This document shows positions 41,501 through 56,500 of a DNA stretch of 64,000 nt, piece after piece. The DNA is from Burhinus oedicnemus (taxonomy: Eukaryota; Chordata; Aves; Charadriiformes; Burhinidae). A program made the position numbers and the translations under genes. How positions within the stretch are numbered: position 1 is the first letter of the stretch; each line of letters opens with the position of its first letter. Under the pieces are notes generated by a model, which was given only the letters and a program-made list of their open reading frames with translations, had not been told where the DNA came from and did no database searches. The stretch covers positions 171,766-235,765 of the forward strand of contig VFFE01009063.1 in assembly GCA_008921705.1 (NCBI GenBank), written 5' to 3'.

Positions 41501-44500
41501 GCAGTCAGACAGCAAGAGAACAATTGCAGCTGGAGTCAGTTGACCAGAATTGCTATCTGATGACAACATATTGTCCTACTCCACATGGTTAAGCACCTGG
41601 GGACTGTATGGCAGTACTGGACACATCCATTATTTATTTTTGATTGTGTCACCATACAGACTATTTCTAAAGTTTCTGGAATGCTGCAAGCTTTTGGTAA
41701 AATGCCCTACAATGCAGGTATTTTAATATACTACACAGCAAGATAGTAAAATGCCCTCGAATGTTTCTCATATGCTCTCACCTTCATTCTTGTCTAGGTT
41801 CCTGAAACTATGTTTGAGGAGGTCCTGTTTGGCATCTTGCAAAGTGACCTCGCTTCAGCCTTCACATCTCCGGATAACCTGCACCTTTTGCTTGTGGGCA
41901 TACAGAAATTCCCTGGTGTTCTGAAACCTCGAAATCTGAAGAAGCTGTTTGGCTCACCTACTGTTGTAAATGAGGAAAATGTTCCCAAGTAAGTTCTTAA
42001 ATAAGGAGCATTAAGTGCAACATTCTCGGCCTCTTGGCTAGCAGTGACAGAAGTGTGGCTTTCATTCTGATACCTGCCTGTATTTGTCACTGCAGGTGCT
42101 GTTAAGGGTTAAGCGCTAACTGTTATGCAGGCTCCTAAATTATAGCTCTCTTACTTCTCCCAAGAGGCAGAGCCTCCAGTGGTCGGGAAATGTTCTGTGT
42201 CCTTCAGCAGGATGAATTTGGCTTTCAGCCGTCCCGTTCCAGGCCAGATCTCTCACATTATTTTCTTCTTCTAGACTTGTAGAGCTTCTGCAAAGTGTTG
42301 CCAAGTCTGAGAAGAAAGACAAGAAATTGCCCAATGTAGCGTTTGATTTGCTGCAAGTTTCACTGAAGGAAGGTGCCTTTGAACTGTTCTGGAAAGAAGT
42401 TGTAGAGGATGGGCTATTGAAGGAGAAATCGGGACCTGTGAGGTTTGTGTTAACATACGTTCTTTGTTATTTTCCATATTATCCTTCTATTTCTTGCCCC
42501 AGTCTTTCTGCTGCTGTCCTGAGGTAGGATGGAACATATGGTTTGTCATGAACAATGTGAGAACACTTGCTTTTGGTTATTTAGGTATTCAAGAGAAACT
42601 ACAGGGAGCCTAAATCTAGGAGTTAGTAAGATTTCTCTTAGAATTGTGACATAAAACAAATTTTTCATTAAATTTAACTAGGACAGCACATAAAGGTGAT
42701 GCACCTCATTGTGCATAGAGGTGTTTTAAATCTATAGCTTGCTCCTACAAGCCTTGTCAGAGGAGCCGTACTGTCTCTTTCTTTCTAAGTGGTTGAGAGG
42801 GAGAGTGATTCGGCTTTGTTTGTGTGGTTTAAGAAGGACAGCTTCTGTGTAGACAAACTGTAGTTCTGAAATTCATGTCTGATACTGCTGGACTTGTGCT
42901 TGTGGGATGGACTGAATTAGAATGCCTGGATGTGTTTGGATTCTGACGTTGTCTGTGTTTTTAAGTAGGATATGGCTGTGGCTGACATCAAAACAGTAGC
43001 GGTTTCAGCTCCATTTTGAAGTCTAATACTAGATCTTAGTAGGATTATTGAAGTTGTCTGTTGAGACTCATGCTGTATAAAAATGCAGCAAAATCTGGAA
43101 TACAAATCTGTGAGCTTTTTGGGGGAGTGTAATTTAATTGGGACCATAGCAAGGCAGTCTGTGGCCAGGTTTAAATCTTTCCTAGACCAAGAGTTTAAAA
43201 GTTGTAGAGGTGCACCTACAAAAAATTTTCTTAACATATTACATGAGTATCACAGTGAAAGGAAACCATTTTCCAAGCCTGAGCAGTTTAAGTCTAGGGT
43301 AAATCTGAAAATACCCTTTGTACGCTCAACAGTGTTGCTTTTTTAACAGGATTTCCTGCAGAAATGAGGATAGTGCTGTCCATCTAGTAACTCCTGAGCC
43401 CTTTGGGCAATCCTAATCAAATTTGACAGCAAGTAGCTGTCAAAACTAAGTAAATTTGCATAGTCTGAAACCAAGTAAATTTTTATTAGGCCTGTGGAAA
43501 TAGATATCTGGGGAGAAGACATCCAGAAAGTGGGTCCGGGAAGGAACTGCTGGTGAAGACTCATCTTTTTCTAGACAGCGGAGGACCTGCTACAGGGAGA
43601 GATCTTAGCAGCTATACTAGTCAGAAGAAAAGCTTTGGGCAGTAGCATTTTTGAACACAGGATCCATGAATTTTTGACTTCTGCCTTCCTGCATGTTCCA
43701 CGTAGCCTGCCCCATCACTTCTCTGGTCTTACCCTTGTGTGTGGCTTTACTGCTGTGCCTCTACCTGAGGGAATCTTCCTTGTTTCCACCCAGTTACATG
43801 TGCTACCGGTTGCTGGGCAGTGCTCTCCCCTTGTTATCTCTGGATCAGCTACAGATGGTTCTCAAAGGGAAGGTGATGCAGCACTATGGAGAACACGTCT
43901 TAACGACTAAGGTAGGTCTTCTGAAAGTATTCAAGGTCAGGGCTAAAGACCCTGTCCTGTGCAGAAGTCCTCTCCACCACCTTTTTTAGTTTCACATTGT
44001 CTTGTATAAAAAAAGTTTATGTAATTTTAGACCTTGGACTCTTACTAAAAGTAAGGTTATTATACGACAACCACTGGTTGCAGTGGGCTGAGTATGGACT
44101 GTGTTTAATCGTCATTGCCTATTTGTGTATTTTTGTTCAGACTTATTTTAAGGGTTTTGAAATTGCTCAGCACTGACCCATCTGCTTTCACTGATGTTGC
44201 TGAGAAAGTTCTAATGATGGGGGAAGCAGAGGAAAGGCAGCCCTCAGCATATTGACAATGTCATATGTCATCCTTTAACAGTCCTTTTGATTTTGCGTGT
44301 CCAGAAACTCCTCTTTGTCTGTCATTGTGCTGGGTGTTGTATGAACATTTGAAGGCAAAGACAAAAAGGGACAACTCATGCTTTTTGTTATGTTAGTGCT
44401 TGTTTCAATAAGCTCTCCTGAGGTTTAAGCACAAATTTTATTTGGGAATTGGATTTTGGAACTCCTCTTTCTCCTTTCCTCCTGGGAAGCCAGCAAACAA

Positions 44501-47500
44501 CACAGCCCTGCAATAAAGGGAGGAAGGATAAAAGGGGAATACTGATACTCCTCATGTGGGTCCAAAAATCATTGCCCCCTCTTGGGAGGAATAGGACTTT
44601 GCAGTCTTTCTGTTGTGGTATCAAAGCAGCAATAGATGTGCGTGTTTGCTCTGAAAGTAATGCTTACCATGGTGCCTGCCTGTATGGACCAGCTCTCTCC
44701 AGGGTTTATCCACTGACTTAGTTGTTTTCCTGTTTCTTGCTTTTTATGCGTGTTGCACAGTGAATTGGGGTGTGTTTGTCCATGGGCATCAAAAAAATTG
44801 TTAATTTAATTCCTTTCTGAAATGTACAAATCCACTGAAGACAATTATTGGATAAATGGAAAGAGAAACCCCTAATATTGTTGATGAAGAGGAAGTAGAG
44901 AAGATCTTAGTTTGAATTTGTTGTTGGTGTGAGTTTATTTGACACTGGTTGGTTGTTTTGGAAAGCAAATACTGTTATCTTATACTTTCTTACGGGATTC
45001 TGGTTGTTGTTGGAGGTGGAATTAGACAAAGCTTGAGTCTGATATTTACACAGTTACCTTCCTGAATCCACTTTTTTCCAACAGGGGAGCCAACATACTT
45101 GATTTGCTTTTGCTGAGAGATGATTGATGAAACCCCGGTTGTGAGTTATTAGCCTACTTACCGCAATCTCTCGTGGAGTTTTTCTCCCAGCTTTCATACT
45201 GATGCACAAGTATTGAGCTCTCCAACAGTGGAAGCAGGAGCTTGATAATTTGTATTTTTTGTGAGATTTCTTGCAGGGGTATTTATGTTATAGTTGGATG
45301 AATTTGTAGTTGATTAGGAATTTGTAGCCCCTTTATTTAAAACAACAGTATTCCCTAGACTTTCATTACTGTTTCTGCTCCCGCCAGGTCACTGTACTGA
45401 TCATGATACTATACCAAACAAGTTGTTGTGTTAATTTACGAAAGTTGCGTTGCATTTTTGGAATAAAGCTGCAGTTTGCCCTCTTTGAGGTTTCTCCAGT
45501 TATGCTTTTGGATTTTTCCAGAACAAATGAGTAGGATTGAACACTGGGGACTATGAAAGAACATAAGAAATTGGGATGTGTGGTGAGATGGGATGTGTCC
45601 TGGTGGTTTGCATGCTGCTGGACAATCTTCCAAAGCCAGCAGCCTGCCAGCTGTATGCCTTGAGGATCCGTGGCAGGACTGAGGATAGGACAAAACAACA
45701 ACAGCTCAGGATATGTTTTTTAGGTTAAACATGTCAACTCCCCCTCCTTTCAGAATGCCTCAACACTTCTGAGACACCAGGGAGAGGAGGTGAGATTTGT
45801 TCTACCCACTGTAGGTCAGCAGGCTCCAGGGCTGATAGATGAGACCAGAATTGATGTGGGGGAGTTTCCAAATCAAGGGAAAGTCTAAGGCAGATGATGT
45901 GAGAAACATCCTGGGCTTTCACCCAAAATAAGAGCTGGGCAGCCTAGGAGCTTAGCTGCACTGACCGGCATGTGGTCCAGCCCACTGAAGCTTGGCTGTT
46001 TGGGAAAGTCTAAATTAAAGGGTTGAAGTTGGTACATGGTAGGTTTCTGTGGTTCCTTACAGTGCTTGCTCCTATATGAGGAAGACCATGAGGTGAAATT
46101 GATGACCTGCTGTATGCCTTATGACAAATGTTCAGGCATGTGTCTTTACTTACTGCAGTCAAATCTGTAAAGTGATTTGTACTCATAAAGACGCTCTGAC
46201 TCAGTGTGAGGTTCCTAACCTGCTTGTCTGACTATGTTTTCAGCTTCCAAACCGATTTAAGTTTGCTCCAGAGATGGAAGCATATATAGATGAATTTCTG
46301 AACAGCTGTGATGACCTGGAGAAGCAGCTGGCAGTGATGATCAGCCTCTCTACCCTCACCAATCAAGGCAATCCAGTGTTTTCTAGCTCTTCCAGGGTAG
46401 TCAGACACCTGCAGCCCGTGGCATTGCAAAAATACATTGATTGGCTCAAAGATATGTTCCTCAGGCCAGACTTGGACTGTTGTTTAGACTTCTCAAGTAA
46501 CCAGCAAAAACAGAACAAGGAAAATGTAAACAGGTGAGTGTATAGATGAGGCACCTTCCTCTTCCCTTTCTGTTTTGTGATTAGAGTAGCTAGCTGTGTG
46601 AAGTTTGGTTTGGGCGGCCAATGTTTGCTGGTTCTTTTGCCATGAGTTGACAATTGTCACTTGTTCTATTTCCTCTGTCCCAGAAGGTTTAGCCCCAGCA
46701 TCTGACTCTTTTGCTGGGACAAAATTCAATTATGCAAATAGGAGCAAACATGGTGAGAACCAGCCAGCCTGACCAAAGCAGACTGGATGACCAAAGAAGC
46801 CTTTTTTCTTGTCTTTCTATCCCTCACAACTCCTTTGGCAAAAATCTCCAGTAGCTTTCTTTTTCACTACAGACTCTCATGTCTTTGTAGGAATTGTGCA
46901 TCCCTTTTATCTGACTGTTAAACTGATCTGAGTGCTCTTGTCTCCTTGGCCCACAGCAAAGCACCCACTTCCATGTCTCAGGAGTAGCCTGTAAATACTT
47001 ATATCCTTGATAGGCATTTGTAGCAATTTCTAGCTAGGAAAACTTCCCAAGAGAAAGTCCTATCCTCCTTGGCGCTGCTGCTCACTGAATAGCTGCAACT
47101 TGCTGCTGTGCGTGCTGGGTTACTTGTAGGGCCGTGTCCCAAGGAAGATGTAAGCTGTTAAAACAGTATGTCTGCGTGTTACTTGTGCACCTGTAACCTC
47201 CCTCTACTGACTGCTGCAATTCTTGAAGTGCTTTTTGCTAAACTGCAGTACCTCAGTGGGGTAAATATGTCTTTTGCATAGTAAAAAGCAAACTTGGGAA
47301 GACTATACTCTTCTTATGTACCTGTTGCTTTCTTACTACATAACTTTGCCATCATTAGTGTAAAGCCTCTAAATATCTGAAAGTCACCTCTTGCTGCAGT
47401 GGATTGTGTGGTTTGTGTTTATTTTGGGATAGCATTCAAACTACTGATTGTGTCCACTTCCTTATTGAAAGAGCACACCATAAGATTGCTCGATTAAGAA

Positions 47501-50500
47501 GATGGGTCATGCACCGACTTTCTACCATCATTGAAAGTCCAGTGAAGAAAGAAGAGTGCCTTGTGATGGACATTTCCAGGTGAGAATGATTTAAAGACTT
47601 AATGCCAGAAGTACTTGGAGTAATTCTGTTTAGCTCTGTAGCAGTATTTGAAGTAAGCTGTCCTCGTGACACTAGGCAAATTCAGTAGTGGAAATATTCC
47701 ATAACATAAATTGTTTAGGAGACTAGGTTCTGTTTTCAAAATACTGTCTGCAAACTTGCACAAACTCTTGTCGTAAGTAGTTCAGGCACTTAAAATCACC
47801 TTAGTCCCATTTGTTTTCAGTAAATTTTAGGTTCCTGGTTACCTAGACTGCTTGAGGATATTGCTTGTAATCTTTGCATCAGATCTTAGTAAGTACTTAT
47901 CTATCAGTTTAAAAGTCTTGGAGAATATGACCCGAATCTGACAGTCTGAGTCTTGTATTGTGTGGTATCAAGTGTTGGCACTTCACTTTTGTGAAGTCCT
48001 GAGCATCCTTCTGTCTTCTTTACCCTGTGTACCTTGAGGAATGGGTCTTACTATAAATAGTGACATTTTTTTCAGTGCATTGACATCCTTGAGTAAAAAT
48101 GTGATGAATATCTGGAGCTACTTGGTTTGCACACATGGACTGGTTTTGTTTCGTTATGACCAAGCTGGCTCTTAATTTTGTCCTTGTTTCCATCCATTTT
48201 AGGTTTTGCTTCTTCCATGCTTTCTTTGAGGCTAAGAAAAAGACTTTGCAAATAGGTGAGGCAAATGTCCTTCCATCAGAGCCTGTAGATCAACAGTTTC
48301 ATTCAATGGCAGAAAACTACTTCTTTGGGTAAGGATTTTGCTTGCATGCTTTAAGCTTGGAAATTTCTCTTTTTTCCTGAGGATAAGATCAGCCTATGAA
48401 TGGCAGGGCAGGAGGTCTGGGATTGTGAGCTGCTATTGGAGCATTTGTTTGACTCCAGGACTAGGGAACGGCTTTTTTTAAGGAGATCCTAGATGGATTT
48501 CCCAAAGATCCTTAAGTTTTCTTCAACAAAAACATAATTTTGCATGGCAAACCTGCTGAGTATGTGTCTGATGATCAGGTAGGTGTAAAGTTGAGCTGAG
48601 ACTGCTTTTTCTCATAAGGTTTCCATTGCCTCTGTTGCAAGCTAGAAGTGGAAGGACCCAAGACGGAGATGGTGGAGTTGTGCGGGTTGCTGTTGGCTTT
48701 CTGTCTGCTCTGCATGAGAGCTGCTCATGGCTCTGCAGTCCTCCCTGTACTAAGGGAGATGGAGTTGGTAATAATAGATGCTTTTAGGTGATTGCCAAAG
48801 CTGGTGCTCCAGCTTCAGTAGAGGGAAAGCAGAGGACATGGTGGGACACAGAATGGGAAACAACTGAGAATAATGGTCAGTGTCCTTGGGGGCACCAGAT
48901 GTGCTTGGGGACACCAAGGCAATGAGCTTTACATTACTGTGCTTGGGTTGAAACTGAGGCCCTGTGAATCTGGGTTGCAGTGAGTGACCCAGAGCTCTGG
49001 GATGAGAGTGCTCTACTGGTGGGCGTTATTTTGGGAAGTGTGAGAAGGTCATCTGATTCCTCTGACAGTAACATGCTGGCTGTTTTTCTTTGCAGGCTGC
49101 TTCAGACTTTAAACACCATGACTGTTTTGGGGGATACAGCAAAGGCTGCAGCCTTGAGGGAGAAGCACATCCATGGTGTGACTGCAGATGGGAAGCTGTG
49201 GATCTTTCTCCTTGTTGAGTATGCCAACAAGCTGCTCTCCAGTGAGCATGTCAAAACTGTAAAGCCTTTTACCAAGGGACAGAGGGATGCCTGGGAGAGG
49301 TGAGATTTGGCCAATAAAAGAGAAATTATATTCTTTCCTCCTCCTGCTGTTGTTCTGGCCGCTGTAGCAGAGCCGTTTCACAGCAGTGACAGTTCTGTTT
49401 CTTCCCTTTGAGTATCCTGCACCTGTGACTGGGTTTCAGGATGTCTCTCTCTTTTTCATCATCCCATTCCTTTCTTCCTGTTCCTTCTCCGTGTGAAATA
49501 TGTGTAGGTTGCCATGTCCTTTTCTATTTTTGCTCATAATCGCTCTCCCAAACATGATTGTAGCTCTGCTAATCTTTTCCCCTAATAATGCCTGTACTAA
49601 TTTCTCAGTGACTGTTTTCTGGTGCTCTTCTCTGAGCTTGATTTCCCGTAAAGGCCTATGCCTTGGCTGTAGTGTTAGGAGTCTAGCCTGTGCCTAAGCG
49701 CAGAGGTTTTTATAAGCCACACAAGGTGAGATGCTATTGTTGGGTTAAGATTGTGTACTGTATGTCTGTCCAAGTTCAATAAATTAAATGTTAAGTACAG
49801 AAAATGGTACTATAGATTTGGTCGTGTTTTTAGTCTGATCATAACAGAGAATTTGCTGCTGTAATTGTGAAAGACTCAAAAGGGTTTCTTTCTTCAGAAC
49901 ACTTCAGTCTGTGAAGAATCTGCAGAAGAAGGAAAATAAATCAGATAGTGCCAAAGTCGTTGCTTTCCAGCAACTTCTGCTTTTAATGGCCGTTCATCTT
50001 TTCAAGGTAAGACCTCTGAAGCATATTTGAGTGGTGTAAAATGAGCTGATAGCTGGGCTTTCTGAGCACTGAGCTGGAGAGTTTTGTTGTATTCGGAGAT
50101 CCGGCCTTTCACAGGCTCTTTCTCTGGCTGCTAGAAACGGCCAATTGGCAGCTAATAAACTGTGATTCTTACACTGACTGTAGACAACTTAGAAGGACAA
50201 AGCTTGGCCCAAGCATTGGTTTTGCCCTTGGTTTGCTGTTAAGTGGAGCAATTTTTACTTAGATTCATACTTTCTTCTGCAGAGGGGTGGTAGTAGTTGG
50301 TTTTAATACCTGTACCTATTTAGAGAGGTGCTTAGATTCAGGGTATATTCCTTCTGTTGCTGTCGGTAGTGGGGAATTCAGAGAGGGTGTTTACTGTCTG
50401 CTTGTGATCAAACAGAATCCATCTGAAACAACGGATGTTCTGAGTGACCTTCTGAACTGCACAGAGAGGGCGTTCAGCAAAGAACCTAAGAAGAAAAAGG

Positions 50501-53500
50501 CTGGTGAGTCCTTCCTACAGAAAGAAACGGAGTGCATTTGTTAAGTCTGTCAAAAGACAGAAGATGGCAGTTCTGCATTAGTGAAGCACTCTGACTGCAT
50601 CAGTTCTGCTTGATGCACTTATCCCCAGAAGAATCCCCTCTCCTTCATTCTCTTTCCTTGTCTTTCTAAATCTCTTGCCTCTTGCTCCAGCTCTCTATCT
50701 TCATCCTCAGTGGGTTGTGTTCCTCTGTGCCTGTTAAAGGATAGGTGGGCTTCAGAGCTGGCCGTTGTTCAGATGAGCAGTGTCCAAGGGAATTCACCGT
50801 CTTTGAGTCCTTATTCTGTGCTGGCCAAGAGGTTGCCTGAAGTGATGGTTATCTATCTGCCAAGGCAAAACTGTGGGCTCTCCTAAGAGCTGGCAAGCCT
50901 GCAACATGCTACTTGTCTCAGGTTCTGGGCAAACTAAATGTGCCCTGTGTGTAGATAGAGCCCGTTTGCTGATTTAGGCTAGTCCTTGTTTAGGGCCTGT
51001 GGACCTAGGTTGTAACTTGACCAGGAAAGAACCTGGCTTGGTCTTTTGACTTCCTCTCTAACTATGGTCTTGTTGTTCTTAAATATCTGTGTAAATTTGA
51101 GGGTACTCTGAAAATAAAAGCTGTAATTCTGTGGTGGCTTGGTTGTATGTAGATCAGGATTCCCAGACTTTTGGACTAATGGACCAGTTTCGAATATCAG
51201 CACTTTTCATGGGCTGCTGTGACTCCTGATTTCATTGGAAACACTATAATATGTATATACTTTTGCTGACTAGCTGCTGATTGCTTTAATGGGGCCAAGT
51301 ACGTGTCGCACGATTTGCAGAACTGCTAATCTAAGTAATGATTTGATGAATAGTAAGTTTTGTTACCTGATAAGGCTTTGCAGTCACCTAAAGACAATTT
51401 CAGGCATGTTTCTCCCTACGTTAGTAGCCTTCCAGTTCGGCTACGATCTCTAGCTTCACACTCGATTATTTCTGGTCTGTGTTGCTGAATGAGTACTTCT
51501 AATAGGCAGGTAGACAGACTACCATCTTTTCACAGAATCACAGGGATTGGAAGGGACCTCTGGAGATCATCTAGTCCAACTCCCCTGCCAGAGCAGATTC
51601 CTTGGTGTGCCAGTGCAGTGGTTTTGCCTCTTCCTGTCATTGTTTGTTTGTTCCTGTGTGCAGACAATGCAGAGCCAGGATGGGTTGAGGTGATGGTGGA
51701 AATCCTTCTCTCCCTCCTTGCCCAGCCCAGCCTACTCCTACGTCGGATTTCCAGGAGCGTGTTTGTACGGATATGCCCTAATCTGACCAAGAGGGCCTTG
51801 CAGCTGATCCTGGATGTAAGTAACAAGTAGGGCATTGTGCTGTTCACCTTTCTTGTCCTTAACTGATATACAAGAATGTCCATATTTTGGAATTAAATAA
51901 AAGCCTCCTTGATTTAGAAAATCTCTGATAATGTGTGCTACTGAATTATAAATGTAGCTTACAGAGAGTTGTTTTTTGGTTTGGGGTTTTTTTTTGTTTG
52001 TTTGTTTGTTTTTACGGGAGCTTGAGATCTGCTAACTTTAAGCTGTATTCTTTGGTAGTTATAGGCTGCAGAAATTCCTGGGTCAGTTTATGTAGCTGGT
52101 AGATTTTATATGTTAGTATAAATGGTAATAACTTCTTTTTCCTAGAAAAGCTAAGCACAGAGGTGCTAAAAATAAGTGACACTGAAAATCTGAATTGGTG
52201 GTACCACTGAGTAAGGGGGTGTCTTCTGAGAGAATAATATGTGGATTGCAAAGATGAGCTGTCGGGTACCTTATATGATACTAATACTTCATTTGTAAAA
52301 AATCAAAATGTGTAATGTCATTAGTCTCTTCAGTTTTCTCCACCTTTTTTGTTTCTTATAGAAAGAACTTAGCATATTAACAAACATGATATTATAAGCC
52401 AGAAAGTTGAATGCCCTTACTTACTATGTTATTATTCAACTGGCTTACTGTGCCAAAATTCCTGTCTGTTGTACACAAGAAATGCATCAAAACAAAACAC
52501 TGAAAAAACACAAGTCCCTTTTTTTTGCAGGTTCTTGACCCAAACCAGGAGCAAAATGAAGAAAGTGCCATTGTTGTGATGGAAGAATCGAACAAAAAGA
52601 GCAAATCTGCACAGGACACGGTAATTGATGTGCCATTTCCAGTGATAAGTACTCTTCAGACCTTCACTGTTTAAAAATAATGTTTCTCCTGATCTGTGGT
52701 AATAGACGCAATTGCATTTCTGTCTTGAGTAAAATGGTTATTAAGATTTATTTTAAAAGTACAACACACAAATGGCTTGTTGGAAGTACATGTTTATTAG
52801 TCTCTTGGCCTTGAAGGAGAATGCTGTTGTAGGTATGGCAGTTTGAACAGATGACTTCCTGAGAACAAATGACTGTATCCTGAAATTAGTACAGGCCTCT
52901 CTTCTTTGCAGCCACAAACTGAACCGTTTCTGTGATGCACAGCCATCTGAATTCGAGATCTTGGGTTTTAAGAACTGCAGAGATTTGAGTCACAAAGCAT
53001 TACAAGCATTAGCAGAAAGGAGAGGCAGATTGGGGCTGTTACTTCAGATGTTCCTTGGAAGCTTCTTTTTGATACTCATTTAATATGACAGAGAAGTCTG
53101 TATTATGTTCTGCTTTTAGCTGTTGTGAAGATCTGATATCTCGTTATCTGAGGTGTCTTTATTTGAATGCGAGGGCTGGAAGCAAGGCAGTGGGGTGAGG
53201 GGAGGCTTGAGTTTTTATTTCTGAACACCTGAGAATTGAGTAGGGCTTGAAGAACAGTGGGGTCAGGAGATGAACTTTTCTTCCTCAGGACGAGGAAGGA
53301 AGCGAGGACTCCTCAGATGAAGGCGACACCGAAGAAGAGAATGACAGTGGAGATGAGGAAAAGAATGAAGAAGTTGATGATGATTTTCGCAGTCAGCTGA
53401 TGAATGTTCTCCAGGCAGGGAATGCATTGGTACGTTTTCACGGCCTACCTTGATACAGGTACCAGGAGGTTTGGGGTGGTGAAAGATTATCTAATACGCA

Positions 53501-56500
53501 CATCCTATCTGGGCCCATGCGGTGATAACCCTGGTAGTCATCTTTGTATGGCATTTGAAGCAGGAGGTCAGGATCTTCAAAGCAAGCTGTGGGAATAAGT
53601 CACTTGTTCTTTTATTTATTGTTAGTGTGTCTTGAGTGCTTTACCTTGTCCACTCTAGCTTGTATTCCTGCCTGTAATAAATGGGATTGATGTGAGCTGA
53701 AGCACTGAGATACTGTTACATGGTCCCTGTATTGGCTGGCCTGTGTGGAGGAGTGTGATCTCTGTAGGCCACTCTGGAGACTTCTCATAGCAGCCTTGGA
53801 GTGTGGTTTAATGATTTCTATGAAGGCTACAGACATAGCAACATATTAACCTCTTTACTGAAGGAGCAGCAGCCCAGAGGGAGTCTGTCAAAACCTCAGC
53901 CTCTTCCCTCTCCTGATTCTCTAGCTCTATGTGTTAGTACTGTGCAGCCAGGATTACCTGATAGGAAATACGAGCTAGATTCCTCATGGGGCTCAGCATC
54001 TGTTTTCCCTCCCCATGTTCTTATTCTGGATCTAGAGGTAGCTACATCCCTACTGTGAGTCTGGTCTTGACTGTGGTTCTCTCCCCACTGTCTTTCTGAA
54101 GTACATGAGATGACATGTTGTTTTCGCATTCTAAAAACAAAAGGGAGGAGATGACAGTGATGAAGAGCTGGATGATGAGGCTATGATGGCTCTTGACAAG
54201 AACATCTCAGCCCTTTTCACAGAGCAGCAGAAACGGATCCAGGCGAAGAAGGATGAGAAAGACAGGATACGGAAAGAGGCAATCCTACGGAGGGATTTCA
54301 AGATTAAGGTAGGAGATAAGTGTTTAGTGTGAAGAACTCTGGCTTACTAGCACATTAGTTGTAGCCTACTGCATGCCGTGAGCTACTTAACACTGAAGAG
54401 TTTGGTTGTGGTCAGTGTCTGGGGCTTCACAGGCCTACTTCAAAACAAAAAACAGGACCATGCTTTCAAAAAGTGAGCCATGGTTTCCATTTGCTGATCT
54501 GAAATGCTTCAATTTATTAGATCCTTCCCCATACCTACCCAAAGGTAGGTGACTGTCAGTTTTTGTAAACTGAACAAGCTTGATGTGCCTTAATGTGACA
54601 TGCGTAAAATCCCTCTGGTAATACTGCAATGTAAGCTTTTTTTTGGCTTGTTATGCTAGTAAAATCAGGAGGATTATGATTAACACTCTGTCCTGGTTTG
54701 ACGTAGAGCAGCCAATTGTCTTTTCAGTAATTTTACTTTTCAGTAAAACCATGATACGCCCTTTGGTTATTTGTGACTGTAATACTGACTTCAGGCCACC
54801 TGGTGTCAGCGTGCACTGTCCAGGATATTCGGGCATCCAGGGACCGCTCCAGCCACTCGTGTAGAAATGTGTGGTGTCAGATTAGCCAAGATCAAGGCTG
54901 AATGGTGTAGTGAGCCATTGGCTTTACTGCGTTTTCATTCTGATGCTGTGCTCTAAGAGGCTGATTTTACGCTAATGCACTGTCTGGAAGTCAAGGGGGC
55001 TTGTGGGGGTGAGAGCTATCAGTCAATGGTGCTAACAGAGATCTGTGCCAAGTGATAGTGCCTGCAGGTCTGGCCAGGTAGCAGTGATTCTCATGACTGC
55101 TGTTTCTAAATAGTGTCACTGCACAAAATAGGCTGAACTCAAGAGGTAGCCTTTAATCTTCAGTTTCAAATTTTTAATTTTCTGTTTCATGCCCTAGCAG
55201 TACAAATGATAGCAAAAGGTGTACAGATCTCAGCTGCAAATAGTTTTCTTCAGCCCCCTCCAGCTGCTGTGTAGCCCACTCCAGTCTGAAGGAGCTGCTC
55301 TGGGTAGATCCATCATGTTTCCCTGTCTGCATTAGTTCTCACGTCAGTACCTCTCTGTTTGCAGGTGCTGGATCTGATTGAAGCATTCCTGACTAAGCAA
55401 TCAGACAACCCCTTGGTGTTTGACATCATTGAGCCCCTGCTTCAGGTCATCGAACAATGCATGAGCTCAGACTCTGGCAAGCAGGAGGTTGACTTCCTCC
55501 AGAAAACAGCCAATATCTTCAAGTAAGTGTCCTTAGTCCTCCAGATAATAGGCAATGGCTTTTGATAGACATCAGTAGTGCTGGTTGAATCCCAGAAGTT
55601 GGTCTAAGACTGAAGACAATTGCTATGCTTATAGATTATGTAGAATTAGATTACCAGCATCACACGTGAACACAATGCTTAGTCATAAGCTGCAGGAAAA
55701 AAAATAGCATCTGGGTTTTCTAGTCTAAGGAACTTCAAGTGTCAAACCTGTTTGCAGGTGAAAATCTTAAGAGCAAACTTTGGTATGGCAGGCACAGTGC
55801 CATGTCACTGAATATCTCCACAGGCCTCTGACCTCTGAGTCAGGCCATGCGACAGTTCCTTAGGCTTACAGAGTTGCTGCTATGGCTGGAATGAAACTCC
55901 CAACATATTATTGTTGAGACAGGAAGGGTGCAAATTCTCTCTGTTCATGGCCAGAAGTGAGGCATAATACAAGCTAGACACAGACATAATACATGATGTA
56001 TGACATGATGTGTCTTCTGTACGCCACTCCACGATGTCCTCAGCACTGCTCTAAAGCATTTTCAGCACTGCTTTCTACCCCCTGTTGAGGAGCAGTCTGC
56101 AGAAACAGGGTTTGAGGCAGCCAATCCCCTTTGTGGGAGCTCTGGAGGAAAGTTGGCTGATGCCTAAATAGGTGCTTGAAGGTGAAAAGCAGTAGGTTTC
56201 GTCACCCTTCTTGCCACAGCAGTGACTGCCTCTTTTGCTGCCCACAGCTAGCACGATCCTTGTTTATATGTTGCCCTGAGCCCAGTGATAAGGGTTCATG
56301 GCCATCTGTTTCCCAGAGCTCTTTCTGTAGGTAATGGCTTTGGATTTGTTTTTAATGCTCTTTCAGGAACTCACTGTGCCGAGCAAAGCAGTACTGCAAG
56401 AGACTGGATGCCCTGCAAGAAGATTTACATGCTTTTGTGGAGAGGCTTGTGAGAAAGGCCTGCAAGCACACTGATTCTTCAGTGGCTCTCTATTATTTCA

